DNA from: Loxodes magnus
Lineage: Eukaryota; Ciliophora; Karyorelictea; Loxodida; Loxodidae
Direction: 5' to 3'
DNA: 64,000 nt
Assembly (NCBI GenBank): GCA_946699065.1
Contig: CAMPDV010001243.1
Location: forward strand, 62,001 to 126,000
Shown: positions 1 through 11,210 of the stretch, in pieces
How positions within the stretch are numbered: the stretch's first letter is position 1
Layout of the letters: the number at the start of each line of letters is the position of its first letter
Notes under the pieces: model-generated
Database searches by the model: none
Told to the model about the DNA's origin: nothing
Seen by the model: the letters and a program-made list of their open reading frames with translations, nothing else
Position numbers and translations under genes: made by a program

Positions 1-242
1 CATTTTATCTCTACTTTACTAATAATTAAGAATTATCCCTTCTATAGAGATTTATTAATATCTGGAGTATTAATTACTATATATCCATTAGATACTCTTA
101 TGTATAATAATATAGCTATCTAAGAAACTCTATTTTTAAGAGATTTATCTCAAATGAAAAACACAAGCAACCTTCAAAAGAAGCACTTATATATATAGCT
201 AGCTACCAATTAATAACCATCAAAGTATTAAAGGAGAAACAT

Positions 243-893
243 ATGAAAATGCCATCAATTAGCCATAGGCCTTTATTTCATTATTATCTAATTATATGCA
301 AGATTAGCTACGCCTTTATTAACCTCAGCTCTAAAGGACATCTATAAATCAAATTATATACACTTATATCCATCCTAATTAAAAGCCAAATCAAACGGAT
401 AAGAGATAGTAGAGAGATATTTTAGCCAAATCAAGCTGTTCTTCTTAGTCAGAAGTTAGAATATTGGCTATAAAATTAGAACAAGAAAGCAAGTTGGCTT
501 CTTAAATTAATAGTGACAAGTATTATTAGATTATTTAGACATCTGTCAAGCATCAAGAATCAACATATAGCTTCTTAGGTAAGGTGTAAGAAGCTTTGGA
601 TTAATATCATGCTCAAAATTTTAAAAAAGATGAAAATGAATCAAGTTAATAGGAAACATTGTAAGTATCTAAATAGGAAAAGCCACTATCTCTTATTCAA
701 ATCCGATTGAATAAATAGTCTAAAATGTGCCTTTGTGATCCATAAAGCAAATTGTAAAATAGAATGTCCTTGTGGAAATAAAGCTAAAGTTGATTGTCCT
801 TGTAAAAGAATGGATTATATAAGTTTTAAAGAGTTAATAATAGTCTGTTTTTGTTTGAATGGTTTTTACCTAAATCTATATATATGAAGCTCT
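243..893 (+). CDS. Unrecognised coding-like stretch with a Cys cluster
   Basis: I do not recognise this gene. Two overlapping plus frames look coding under TAR=Gln, TGA=Trp. The frame opening near 296 gives an acidic, Gln/Ser-rich stretch (for example RILAIKLEQESKLASQ) down to about 715. The frame of the ATG at 243 gives, at 709-830, a tight cysteine cluster spaced C-x9-C-x3-C-x-C-x7-C-x-C, ending with a TGA near 891. The change of best frame near 715 suggests one frameshift, or that only one of the two frames is real. The Cys cluster could bind zinc, as in a transposase tail, but no family is recognised. Confidence 0.25.
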
Positions 894-1198
894 ATACATT
901 GTAATATTTGAAAAATGAGTTTAAATGACTAATATAGAAGCTTATTGAATAATCATTTATATGATTAATAACTGAGATAGATCTTTTATCTTTGTACTCT
1001 AAAGTTAAAAGTATAGCTTTATACCCTTAAACTTACTTTTTAATCAATTATGAGTTTTTCTGATTCTGTACAAGTTAATACCTTGTACAGTTACCTAGAT
1101 TTAATTATAACCTTTTGAAGATAAATGATCTAGTAAGCTCACTAAATTAATAATTTGCTATTAAGATGCTTTTAGTATGAATATTAATAAAGACCCAA

Positions 1199-1492
1199 TA
1201 TCTTGGAGTTCTATCAAGTATGAACTTAAGCAAAATATCTATAAGGGATTTTTAAGAGAAAATAGATAAAGTTTTTATATAAGAAATTCAAATGATTAAT
1301 AGAGGAAATTTAGGTTTAGCTATTCAATTAGGAGAATTAATAGCAAGATTAAAGTTAAGAACCTGCAGTTAAACAAAAGTATCCTAGAAGTAGATCAACA
1401 AGGATGTTACATTGTCAATCTAAAATTTCTAAAAAGTGCCTTACTAATCATCTAAAATATCTATCAAAAGTCATACCAATTGACATTGTAAA
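1199..1492 (+). CDS. Short unidentified ORF, Gln-rich
   Basis: Plus-strand frame ending at a TGA near 1490. It reads as an amphipathic segment (MINRGNLGLAIQLGELIARL) followed by a Lys/Gln/Ser-rich tail with many TAA/TAG Gln codons. No domain is recognised. It may be the remnant of a larger gene or a chance reading. The flanking sequence to about 3290 shows nothing else supportable. Confidence 0.2.
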
Positions 1493-1519
1493 TAACCCCT
1501 AGACTAATTATTTAGACAT

Positions 1520-3290
1520 CAAGCAAGATTTCCAAATGAAAACCTAGAAAGAGTATAAATATGGAAAATAATGGAATAGTAAAGTATTGTTAAGACATGT
1601 TATTAAATAGAAGGATTCGTCAAATGTCTTGTAGAACAAAGTTTTACTAATATTGCTAGTTAGGAAGACAGAAATATGAAAATAATGGATATTTTGTGGT
1701 AAATTTAAAAATAAAATCTTAATAATTTCTTATTAAGTAAATTATAATAAAACTCTTATAAACATATATCAAATTAATTAGAATGTATAGCGTTTCTTAG
1801 TACTCGTATTTATGCATTAATTTAATTTTCTATAATGACTAAAAGCATTAGAAGTATAACTTAAGATAATCTCTATAATATACTATATATATACGTTCTT
1901 GATTCAAACTAAAATCATCTACTCTTCTTTCTTAAGTAAATAAAGTTCTTTATTTATCTTTCAAATCTTATATCTCTATATTGTCTAGATAATTTATTCT
2001 GAAGACAAATTATTTCTTGATCTTACATTTTTTATTCAACTCAGGATGATTCTAATTATCATTAATCTTTTTTAATATTTCTTAAGAATTTCCTCTTTAT
2101 CAAACTTCTTTCCTTGACTTCTTAATAATACAAGCTAACCATTAGATATCTGACTTCTTACATGAAAAGAAGCTAGATAGTTATACTCTCGTTCATTTTT
2201 AGAGTTCTTTTAATAAATTTATTTTATTCCCTCAAGTTTAGGGATATAATTTATCTATTGATATACTCTTTATCTTCAAATCCCTATAAAATCTCTTAGA
2301 ACATGAATAACCTTAAAATATTCTGCTATTTATTCAAGTTAACTAAGCTTTTTATATAATAACATTACTTTATTTTGCTCATCAAAGTTATTTACCAGCT
2401 TCTATTTCCTACAGATTCTAGTCAAACTTTCTTACTAAGCATGTCAAAACACACTTTTAGACTAAAATCAACTAAACTGATTCAAATTTTGTTAGTAAGT
2501 GAATTAAGAGTTGACTTCATTAATAATATCTTACTCCTATTTAGCTTGAAGTTAATCTATATTTTCTTTTCTAAACTTAACGTTCTATTACTTACTGAAA
2601 TTTATTAGGTTTAATTTGCTTCATACTAAATCTGAGCTTTATTATTTACCTAATAGATATCACTAGCTTATTTATATACCTTAAAATATATAATTGAGAT
2701 AGTATATATTATACTTAGCTTTATCAACTTTTATTACTATATTTTCTAACTTTAATTTGCCTATATGCTTAAGCTATACCTTAATACTCCTTAGATTTTA
2801 TCCTTTACTTATTTCAATATATCTTCCAAACTTAAAAACATACTAAATTATTTCTATTTACCTTCAAATCCAACTATTTCATTATGTAACATTAATGCCA
2901 ATATTCACTAAACAAACTATCATCAGCTACTTAAAACATTTAGATCTACACAGAGAGTTATTATACCAATATGCTTCAAATACCACATACTATTTACTAC
3001 CTTCAACTAAGTCTTAGATACCTTCATAGTCAATCAATCAGCTTTTAGTTATAAATCATTACCAAGTATAGATCAATCTAGAGACAATATAAACACCAAC
3101 TTAGTCTTCATAAGACTAAACCTTTAACTAATAAATATAATCTAATTAGTACCTTTTCATATTCAGCGCTAAACATAGCCAAAATATCCTCTACCAGTAT
3201 AAATGTACAAGCTAATAGATGCAAGATTTTACTCTAGATATTCTTTGAATGCTATGTATTTAAATTAAACATTATTGATAGAAGTAATTT
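1520..3290. other. AT-rich stretch without a recognisable gene
   Basis: Pyrimidine-rich on the plus strand (CTT/TCTT runs), with no repeat shared with the rest of the window and no domain-bearing frame on either strand. It ends abruptly at 3295, where sequence shared with block 3 (from 40262) begins. Confidence 0.4.
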
Positions 3291-3294
3291 TTCT

Positions 3295-5900
3295 TAATGT
3301 CCATGGTGCATATTTTCTCTACTTTATTATTTTTATATTCTTTTTCAAGTTTTATTTAAGTTTTCTAAATTAATTTAATCTAAGATAATACTTATTTTAT
3401 TTTTTCCTTTCTTTTTTGATGCAGTCTAAATTTTCTCCTTGCTTCTTATCTCATTTCAATATAATTATCAATTTATCAGCATCCTTATCTAATTAGATAT
3501 TTTACTTATTTCGCCTGATATTAGAAGTCTTTTCTTAGTTTTATTATTTCTATTGTATATTAGTATTTTCTCATTTTATTTGTTACAAACCCAAATATCG
3601 CTTTGATCGCTTCTTGGATATATTTTAATCATTTTCATAGTATGCTTCGCTATCTAAAGTTTCGAATTCACTTAAATCTATTTTCTCGTATCATTCTTTG
3701 AATCTCTTTTGAACCTTTTAATGCTTTCATTTTTGAAAGTTTATCCTTTTAATTTATGGGCTTTTTCGATATTCTTCCTCAATTTTTATCTTTATTTTAC
3801 CTGGCTAATGATCTCCTGGCCTTTATTGATAGAATTTTATTCTGATAATGTTAGGTGTTATATATTGATCCGTTAAGAAGTAATTTATTTTAATTTTCCT
3901 TTTCCTTATGTTGTGATGAATATTTATCTTGATTTGGATCTATACATTAAAAAAGATAATTTTTCATCAAGTTAAGTAAGTATTAGCCTGCATTATTCTG
4001 CTTATACGATAAAAATTGGGGAATATGCACGTTTAAATCTCCTAATATTAAAATTTATAATACTTTGCAGTTTGCTGCTATTATGTATTATTAGAGACTT
4101 TCATAAAAGGTTATTAATTAATCAGAGTCGGATGTTGTAGTGCTATATACGTTTATAAATGCCAGCCGATCATCAAGTGTTAAACCTATTAATCTTCCTC
4201 TAAAATAATTCTGCGTGATTGAGATCCGCTATATCCAGTACTTTGTTTCTGCTGGTAATTCCATCTTTTATATAAATGCTACTCTTTTGCAGTCTCTTGT
4301 GCTCAATTTTATTATAGCTCTGAATCCATATATATAAGGTATTTCAGCAGTTTGATTCACAAATATTTCTTAAATCGCCATAATTTCTATCTTCTTTTCA
4401 CATATAAACTTGTTTAATTCTTCTGTTTGATTTTAATCCTCTGACATTTGCTATATCTATGTTTAACTCTGTCTATTTTATTATTTTAGTATTTCCTTGT
4501 ACTTCCTATTTTTCTTAATCCTCCTACCCTATATTTTAAGTTTCTACTTCTTTAATAGCGTGAAACCATATCGTTCTAATGTTTATTATTTTTTTTGTAC
4601 TTATGTCTTCAATTTTTATACTCAATACTATCTTCCTATATATGTTTTTCTATCTTTTTTAAGACAGCGTTGTGTTAATGCATAATTTCTTCCTGTCACT
4701 GCTTTCTAGTTTTTTCAGATTTTTTTACCTTATTTAATATTTTATTTTCTGTTTTTTGTGACATGTATCGTTTCGTCTCAGTTTATTTATTTAATTTTGT
4801 AGTTAAGTATCTATTAAAGTCGATCGCTTTTAAAGTAACTTTAATATGGCTTAAACTTGTTGCTTTTGCTAGAAGTTCAAAGTAGTATTTTATTTGAAGG
4901 TTAATTTTCTTCAGTTTTCTTCACTTTCTTTTCCTTCACGATATGTTTCTCTTTATAGTAAGGCATTTTATTCCTGATTTCAGAATGCATCAATCTGGTC
5001 TTTACTTCCTTAGGATTTAATTACTTATTTTATAACTTTTTTTCTTAAGCATTAATTTGAGCCATACCCTTATTTGTTACAGCTCATACATTTTCAAATT
5101 GATGGATGACTCAAGTAAGTGCTTATACCTCCTTCGTCTAACTTATCAAATACATTTTAAGCATCTTTGATCTCCTTCAATTCTAAATAATTTCTCATTT
5201 TTCCATTGACTCACGTTATACCTTTTATGATTCCTATCTCTATACATACTATTTTTCCATACAGCTATAGATGGATTTTCACCTGGTTCAAATTTGAATA
5301 CATGTTAAATACTCAATGAATCATGAACTCCTCTATATTTCTTTGCTCTGTTGGCATTAAAAAATTTCTACATTTCCATGTTTAACCATTTCCGAAATGT
5401 TTGAGTGTATCTTTATCTTTGAATCATATAATAATTATTTCTGTCTAAAGGATTTTCATACTCTCAATATTTTTACCATATCCTTAATTCAGAAATGCTT
5501 GATCGATTTCATTTTCTTGCCTTTCTGCCGGACTGAGTCTTTGGCTGTAGTAATTTTCTTCCAAAAATTTATTGAAATAGGTAAATCCTAACCTTATAAC
5601 AGTTTTGAGCTACATATTCTCGTCCTCATTTTATGGTATTTGCTCGTTCTTTTCTTCTTCCATTATAATAATTTGCACAGAACTGTTATCTGATATGATG
5701 TTCTAAATTAACAACTTTTTTTGATAGGTTACTTAGTTTTAAGATTTCTATTCCTTTTTTGTGTTCTCCTCCTAGTAGTTTAAAAATTTTGCAACTGAGA
5801 CGTTTTTCTTAAAAATAATATCAAAGATCTGATTAACTTGTAAAGCTCTTTCATGTCTTTTTTAAATTTACTAAGCAGTCTCGATTCTAGATTGGCGGCA
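3295..5900 (-). pseudogene. Decayed non-LTR retrotransposon (LINE), endonuclease and Gag part
   Basis: Read on the minus strand with TAR=Gln, TGA=Trp. At about 4015-4045 the APE-endonuclease core ILGDLNVH (family GDFNAH) appears, followed by the basic linker toward the RT, with TGA-encoded Trp at conserved-looking sites (KNWGRI, FKWIRN, LWKWLKY). Near 5060-5100 a Gag-type zinc knuckle, CMSCNKQGYGSNQC, has Tyr replacing the His. The RT itself is absent: homology with the copy at 39.2-42.9 kb stops at 3295. Frameshifts shared with that copy show both descend from an already dead element. It is divergent from, and about 150 bp from, the RING-kelch start at 6044. Confidence 0.7.
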
Positions 5901-6043
5901 TGCTGAATGTGAGATTGGTACTTTATATAATAGTTTAATATTGTACTAAGTAATAATGTAGTTTTAGATATTATTGACTGTATTTTTGATGGTAACTGTT
6001 ATAAATTAGCTTTATAGCTTTTGTAGTCTAAATAATAATAAAA

Positions 6044-7438
6044 ATGTAAGCGTTACCAAAATGCTTAATCTGCTTAGAAGATTACAACTTAACTAATGCT
6101 CTTCCAACTGTCTTACCTTGTGGACATATTTACTGTGGTTTGTGTTTGAATACTCAGTACTGATTATAAGGCATAATGTAATGTCCTATTTGTTAAAAAG
6201 GATTCCATTTTAGATTTGATGATTTACCTTAAGAAAGTGATTTAATAAGAGTGATATTTTAAAACTAATAATACATATAAAAGATTTAAGATGCTAGATA
6301 GAAATTAAAAGAGATAAGGAGGTAAATTATGGAAAAATCTAAAACCATTACAACCAAATAATCAAACATTAGTAATACTCTCATAATACCACTAACTAAT
6401 ATCATCATCAATCATTAACCAACATTTATCTACCAAAAATAACACTCAAATATTATCTAATTCTACTAATCACTAAAACCAACTATACTCTAATATAACT
6501 CATAACCACCTACAATACTAAACTCTAAATTAACTTACAATCTAATAAGATAAAAACTATAATACAATACTAAGTAACCAAATCAGATTTAGACTAATTA
6601 ACATAAAATAAGCTACCACTTTATATAATCTAACTATATTCACTTCTTTGATTGAAAAATTAAAAAATTAAGTTTATTTAATATTTAAACAGAGTAATTA
6701 CGATAAGTCTTAGTTTAAATTATTATTCCTGCTGAAAATAAAAGTATTGAATATTAAAATAAGTTATATTTAATTGGAGGATATAATTTAAATTAAAAGA
6801 AAGGAATAAAAGAAACTTGGTAGTTTGATTATGAAGGTAATAGTATAAAACTTAGTGATCTAAAAGAGGGAAGATGTGGCTTTGGAATAGCAGCAGCTTA
6901 AAAATATGTTTATGTGGTTGGAGGATTTACTAATAATAATCAAATATTATAATCAGTAGAAAAGTTAAAGATAGAAAACTAAAGTAAATGATAAAACTGC
7001 TCCTAGTTTCCATTTAGAATAACTTTTTAAACTTTAGTAGTAGATAAAGATGAATAAAATATTTATTCTTTTGGAGGTGCAAATTAGAAAAGTTAAAGTT
7101 TAAAAGATATATGAAAGTATAATATATAGAATGATAGATGAAATAAGTAAAATTTGAGTCTTCCTGAAGCTGTTGCTTAACCTATAGTTTGCTTAGAGCC
7201 TCTTGTCATATTTGGAGGTGGTAAAAATTATTCTACTAAAGAGCATTCAAGAAGAATATATAAAAAAAACAAAGAATAATGGCAATAAAGTTAAATTTTT
7301 AAAGATGTTGTAGCTTTAACGGAGATGAAAATAAGAAATAACTATGGATATGTTTTTGCTATAGAATAGAGAAGAGTTGTAATAATGAGGATTGATTTAG
7401 AAAAATTGAGTTATAGAAGTATTAGAAGTCATAACTGA
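6044..7438 (+). CDS. RING-kelch protein, copy 1 (464 aa)
   Basis: Intact 464-codon frame ending in TGA. Residues 1-50 form a C3HC4 RING (C7, C10, C26, H28, C31, C34, C47, C50), so an E3 ubiquitin ligase is likely. Residues 60-200 are a Thr/Asn/Gln-rich linker. Residues 220-450 carry kelch-type repeats: YLIGGYN, VYVVGGF, IYSFGGA, each followed by a Trp-containing strand. Internal TGA codons lie at 40, 204, 316, 357 and 366. Codon 40 is the standard Trp between RING ligands 6 and 7, and 357/366 are the paired kelch Trp (DIWKYN...DRWN). By family analogy, kelch would bind a substrate and RING would recruit an E2. A second copy lies at 14226 and a third at 42979, all of the same length. The role is inferred, not shown. 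Confidence 0.85.
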
Positions 7439-7962
7439 TAAACATAATAATAATATCTATAATATTAATAATATTTAAATATAGTTTTATATGTAAAGAA
7501 GTAGTTTAAAGATCTATAATTAGTTAAATATGTTATTACTTATTAAAATGGTTAAAGCGTTTGAAATAAATAAAGAATCAAATTTTATCTAAATATCTTT
7601 AAAAATCTATTATTCAAATATTATTTTTATTCAGAAACAAGCATACAGCTTATAATATATTAATATTCAACATAGTCAAAAAACTATTTTTAAATACATC
7701 CTTATATTCAAATTATACAAGTACTACTTAGATTACTATTTAACTAATTAAATCAAAACTATAATCAAATAATCAAATAATCATTAAGCTATACCTATAT
7801 CTAAATAATAATTAAGTCATCACTACTATCATCAAGTCAACATCTTAAACCCTTAAATACATTATTCCTTTAATCGTTTAAACTAAAATCTATATATATA
7901 AAAATGTCCCTTGTATAATCAACAATAAAGCCAAGTCATTATAATAGCTATATTCTCGATAA
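7439..7962. other. AT-rich 3' flank of RING-kelch, shared by all three blocks
   Basis: No gene seen. The stretch is homologous to 15621-16150 and 44374-44915, so it belongs to the duplicated block. It separates RING-kelch from the endonuclease ORF. In copy 1 it is interrupted by the Gag-only insertion at 7979. Confidence 0.6.
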
Positions 7963-7978
7963 AAACTCAATCTTAAGA
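7963..7978 (+). repeat. 16-bp target-site duplication, 5' copy
   Basis: AAACTCAATCTTAAGA, identical to 8811-8826. The other two blocks have a single AACTCAATC or AACTTTATC at this place, which confirms an empty site. Confidence 0.9.
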
Positions 7979-7986
7979 CAAAAAAA

Positions 7987-8690
7987 TGGAGAAGAACATT
8001 CGTCTTTCTAAGAAATAACAAAGAAAAACAAGAAAACAAGTGACGAACGAGGAGCTAAAAAAGCAAAGACAGGATAGAGAATCTAGCTGTTATTCAGAGG
8101 GAAAAGTAATGGTTGGTTCGAATGAACAATAAAACCCTGAAACCAAAAATAACAATTTACTCCAAAGCGAAATCGAAAAAATGAAATCAAAAATTGCAAA
8201 ATATGAAGAGAAATTTTTAATCAAGGAGAAAAAATCCAGGAGCTAATGAATTACATAGAAGACTAAAATAACGAACTGCTAATTCTCAAAAGTTAACTGA
8301 TTAAAAACTCAGTAGTAACAGAAAATTAACTTTATGAAATGTCGTAAACTAACTTCAATTAATCACAAAGAATGATCATAGAAGAAGATTAGCACAAAAT
8401 ACAACATTAAGAAAAGTAAAATTAAGAAAAAAATGATACAAACACAAACAAAAAAATTAGATGCTGGAGAAAAAAGTTTTTAAAAATAGAAATTAGAAAA
8501 ATGATATAAAAATTGTTGATACTGCTAATCTTGGTATTATTTACTAAAAAATTGTAAGAAATGAAGATAACTCAAGTACAATGAAGAATAAAGGACCTGA
8601 AGAAACTTAAACAAACTTTGGATAACTGAGTAAGGCATATATAAATAGAAACTATAAACAAGAAACTAAGAGAATCTTTGTGTTAGCCGT
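7987..8690 (+). pseudogene. Gag-like ORF1 protein of insertion A, frameshifted
   Basis: Starts MEKNIRLSKKQQRKTRKQ, a basic N-terminus, then Ser-rich sequence and a coiled coil (SEIEKMKSKIAKYEEK). A frameshift near 8215 moves the frame to IQELMNYIEDQNNELLILK and SQLIKNSVVTENQLYEMSQ, both closely matched in the element at 23451. No zinc knuckle is visible. Coiled-coil plus basic architecture fits a LINE ORF1/Gag RNA-binding protein that packages template RNA. The shared motifs make the family call firm; the biochemical role is inferred. Confidence 0.65.
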
Positions 8691-8696
8691 TCACTT

Positions 8697-8776
8697 TAAA
8701 AAAAGGTCGTGGAGAACAACCACGGAAAAAAACTTGTCAGCAGAAACCTGGTTGAAAACCCAGGATATGCAAACTT
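8697..8776 (+). other. GC-rich folded 3' segment of insertion A
   Basis: Two hairpins can be drawn: CGTGG (8708-8712) with CCACG (8720-8724), and CCTGG (8747-8751) with CCAGG (8760-8764). The same arrangement follows the Gag ORF at 24185-24255. Position just before the (AAT)n tail suggests recognition by a reverse transcriptase, but this is inference. Confidence 0.55.
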
Positions 8777-8810
8777 TAATTTTACATTTAGTTAAAATAA
8801 TAATAATAAT

Positions 8811-8826
8811 AAACTCAATCTTAAGA
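8811..8826 (+). repeat. 16-bp target-site duplication, 3' copy
   Basis: AAACTCAATCTTAAGA, identical to 7963-7978, directly after the (AAT)n tail of insertion A. Confidence 0.9.
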
Positions 8827-8834
8827 TAAGATAA

Positions 8835-9597
8835 TATAATAGATTATCTTGACTTCAACATTATTAGTTTTGTCACAAATCAAATTTTTGTTAAGTTTAA
8901 TAAAATTCACCTTTTTCTTTAAATTTGTTCCAATCTTCGTTATCATGTCTCTTGATAAATTTGAATCTTCTCTTTCTCAGTATCTCTTCTGTGTCGAATC
9001 CTAACAAACTTCTGCTGAAATTATTTAAAGCCGCTTGATTTAAAGAAGCATTCTAAGTGATTTACAATCATTTTTTCTGAATTCTGCCATCATGTGCGCA
9101 TCAAAACTTATTTAAATTATATCTTTATTTTTGCTTTTGTATTTTTGTTTTTTTTAATAACTACCAACAGTCTCTTATCTTGTGTCCCATCTCTTTAAAG
9201 TATCAACATTTTTATTTTCCTGATAATAATTACTATGGATCTTTTGATTCAATGTCCATCGGATCGTTTCCTTGATTTGCATGATCTAAGAAATCCATTT
9301 TTCACAAATTTGTTGATTATATTATCGAAAAAACTCTAATTTTGATTCGGTCGCTTAAACTATATAATTAATTTGTTCAGTCGAAGGATTAAGGTTAAGT
9401 TGCTATTTGATCTCATGGTTATTGATGCAAATTCCAGTGATGCTTTCCTATAGGACTATTATATTTCTCTGTAGCTCTTGAAACGAATATTATAGCTTTT
9501 TGTTCTCACTTAAGAGAAATTCCAGATCAATTAAGTAATCATTTTGAGCTTTACTTGGCTAGATAGGTGATTATTACTTTTTCAGGACCATTTTTTT
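8835..9597 (-). mobile_element. Second Gag-type insertion, minus strand, decayed
   Basis: This stretch is absent from the same place in blocks 2 and 3, so it is an insertion. On the minus strand an ATG near 9588 opens a Gln-rich coiled-coil region (NDYLIDLEFLLSENKKL), frameshifting near 9290 into NDPMDIESKDPQ and a zinc knuckle of form CWYFKEMGHKIRDC (near 9170-9210). The third ligand layout of CX2CX4HX4C is kept except that the second Cys is Phe. No RT is seen. It is an independent Gag lineage from insertion A. Confidence 0.55.
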
Positions 9598-9602
9598 ATA
9601 TA

Positions 9603-11210
9603 ATAAATTTTCGAGATTAATATGATAAACCAGTAAGAACTACTCAGCAACATACAAATCAAGTTTTTAGGATGGAGAAAAAAGTAAGGAAAATACGATG
9701 AACTAATAAAATACTCTTTAGGTTTAGATAACTGCTTAGCTCAAACAAAAAAATAGTTAAAACCCTTCGAAAATATAAAAAACAGTTTTTTACAATAAAT
9801 GGAATAACATGATTCGATGGTAGAACTATTATGTACCCAGAAATATTTGAACCACTTATCCAGAAAATATTCCTACTTGACTGGAAGAAAAAAATTTATG
9901 TGTAAAGTTAAATCAATTAGCAATATGATGATATGTAAACTGTCAAAAAATTAGACACAGTACTAAGTAATATAGAAGATAAAAATAAATCAAGCTAATA
10001 ATCAGTTGTATTGGAATATCAAAAAAGTGATAAATATGTAATAAGAAATAACACACTGAGATATATAAATAAAAATAGAAAAACTAAAGAAATGTTAAAG
10101 AAATTATAAAGAAGAGTAGCATGCAAAAATTTAGATCTTAAAGTATAAAATTGCTTAAATAAATTATACACAAGATAGGCAACAATTGATAGAATAATAA
10201 AAGATCATAAAACTGAATAAATGCTGAGATAAAATGATTTCTGCTACTTAGATATATGGAAAAGGCAAAATTTAACACCATGAGAGAAATGGAATTTGAC
10301 TTTTGAAAAAATAAGCTTCAATAAGTAACTAACTAACTTCCATAACTAATAGATACAATTACTTTTAATAATAAACAAGAAATAATATCAGAAAAGATAA
10401 CATACATAAAACCTGAACATAAATACAAACATTAGAGTAATTCGGTTTTGAAAAAGACTAAGCTAAATTGATGTTACTAAATAGAAAGAATCAAAAAATC
10501 AAGATCAAGAAAATGTGCATATTTTAAATTAATTAAACATAAGAACTGATAATATAAGAGGTCGAGCAAAGAAGAGTTATGTAAATGAATGGTTGAAAAA
10601 GATATATTATGGTGACTCAAGAAGTGTTTATAGATTGAATTAAAGATATGGTTTAAATAAAGGAATAATGTGGAGGAACTAGACTTAGTAAAGGAGTGGC
10701 TTTATATATTAAAGAAGAATTGATATGGAGAGAGTATGAAGTAAATGGAATAAAATGAAATACTGGAAGGGTTGTAATTTGTATGAATCTTACTTAATGT
10801 ATATGCGCCTACTTGAGGAATAATGAATCGGTTTCTATGAAAGCCTAATTAAAAGCAATTTAAGTTTATAAGTATAGTATGAGATTTAATGCACATATAC
10901 ATAATTTGTAGCAAATAAACTAAATCCAGTAGGATAGTAGCTATTAGAATTAATTAAAACTATAATGCAATAATTCAGCATAAGATCCAACCTAGATTAC
11001 TACAAAAGAAAGTTTAAGACTATTTTTTAAGGGACTAATAGCATAATTAGCATAAGAATTGTTTAGGAAAGAATACTAGATGATATCTATTAATTGTTAA
11101 AATAGCAGATATAGATCATAAGTAAGAAGGTTATATTACTAAAAACTGAAAATTGGAAAAATATTGGAAAAGCTTCACAATGAGCTACATATTCTTTGAA
11201 GCTGGTTAAG
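9603..11210 (+). pseudogene. Endonuclease-bearing ORF of block 1, disrupted
   Basis: Homologous over its length with 16155-18270 and, at its start, with 44920-45170. Near 9665 it has a degraded version of the N-terminus seen intact in block 2. An APE-type endonuclease follows at 10540-10990: DNIRGR, then SKGVALYIK (near 10690), then FNAHIHN (near 10887) matching GDFNAH. Several frame changes show it is dead. No reverse transcriptase follows, and block homology ends near 11210. It may be a 3'-truncated LINE ORF2. Confidence 0.6.

Larger units (their letters stand above)
7979..8810 (+). mobile_element. Gag-only retroelement insertion A (832 bp)
   Basis: A complete insertion bounded by a perfect 16-bp duplication. 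It begins within a few bases of its ATG (7987), holds one Gag-like ORF, then a GC-rich folded segment, and ends in (AAT)n. It has no endonuclease or reverse transcriptase, so it must have been mobilised in trans, presumably by a LINE. The element at 23451 has the same organisation and an alignable protein. Confidence 0.85.
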
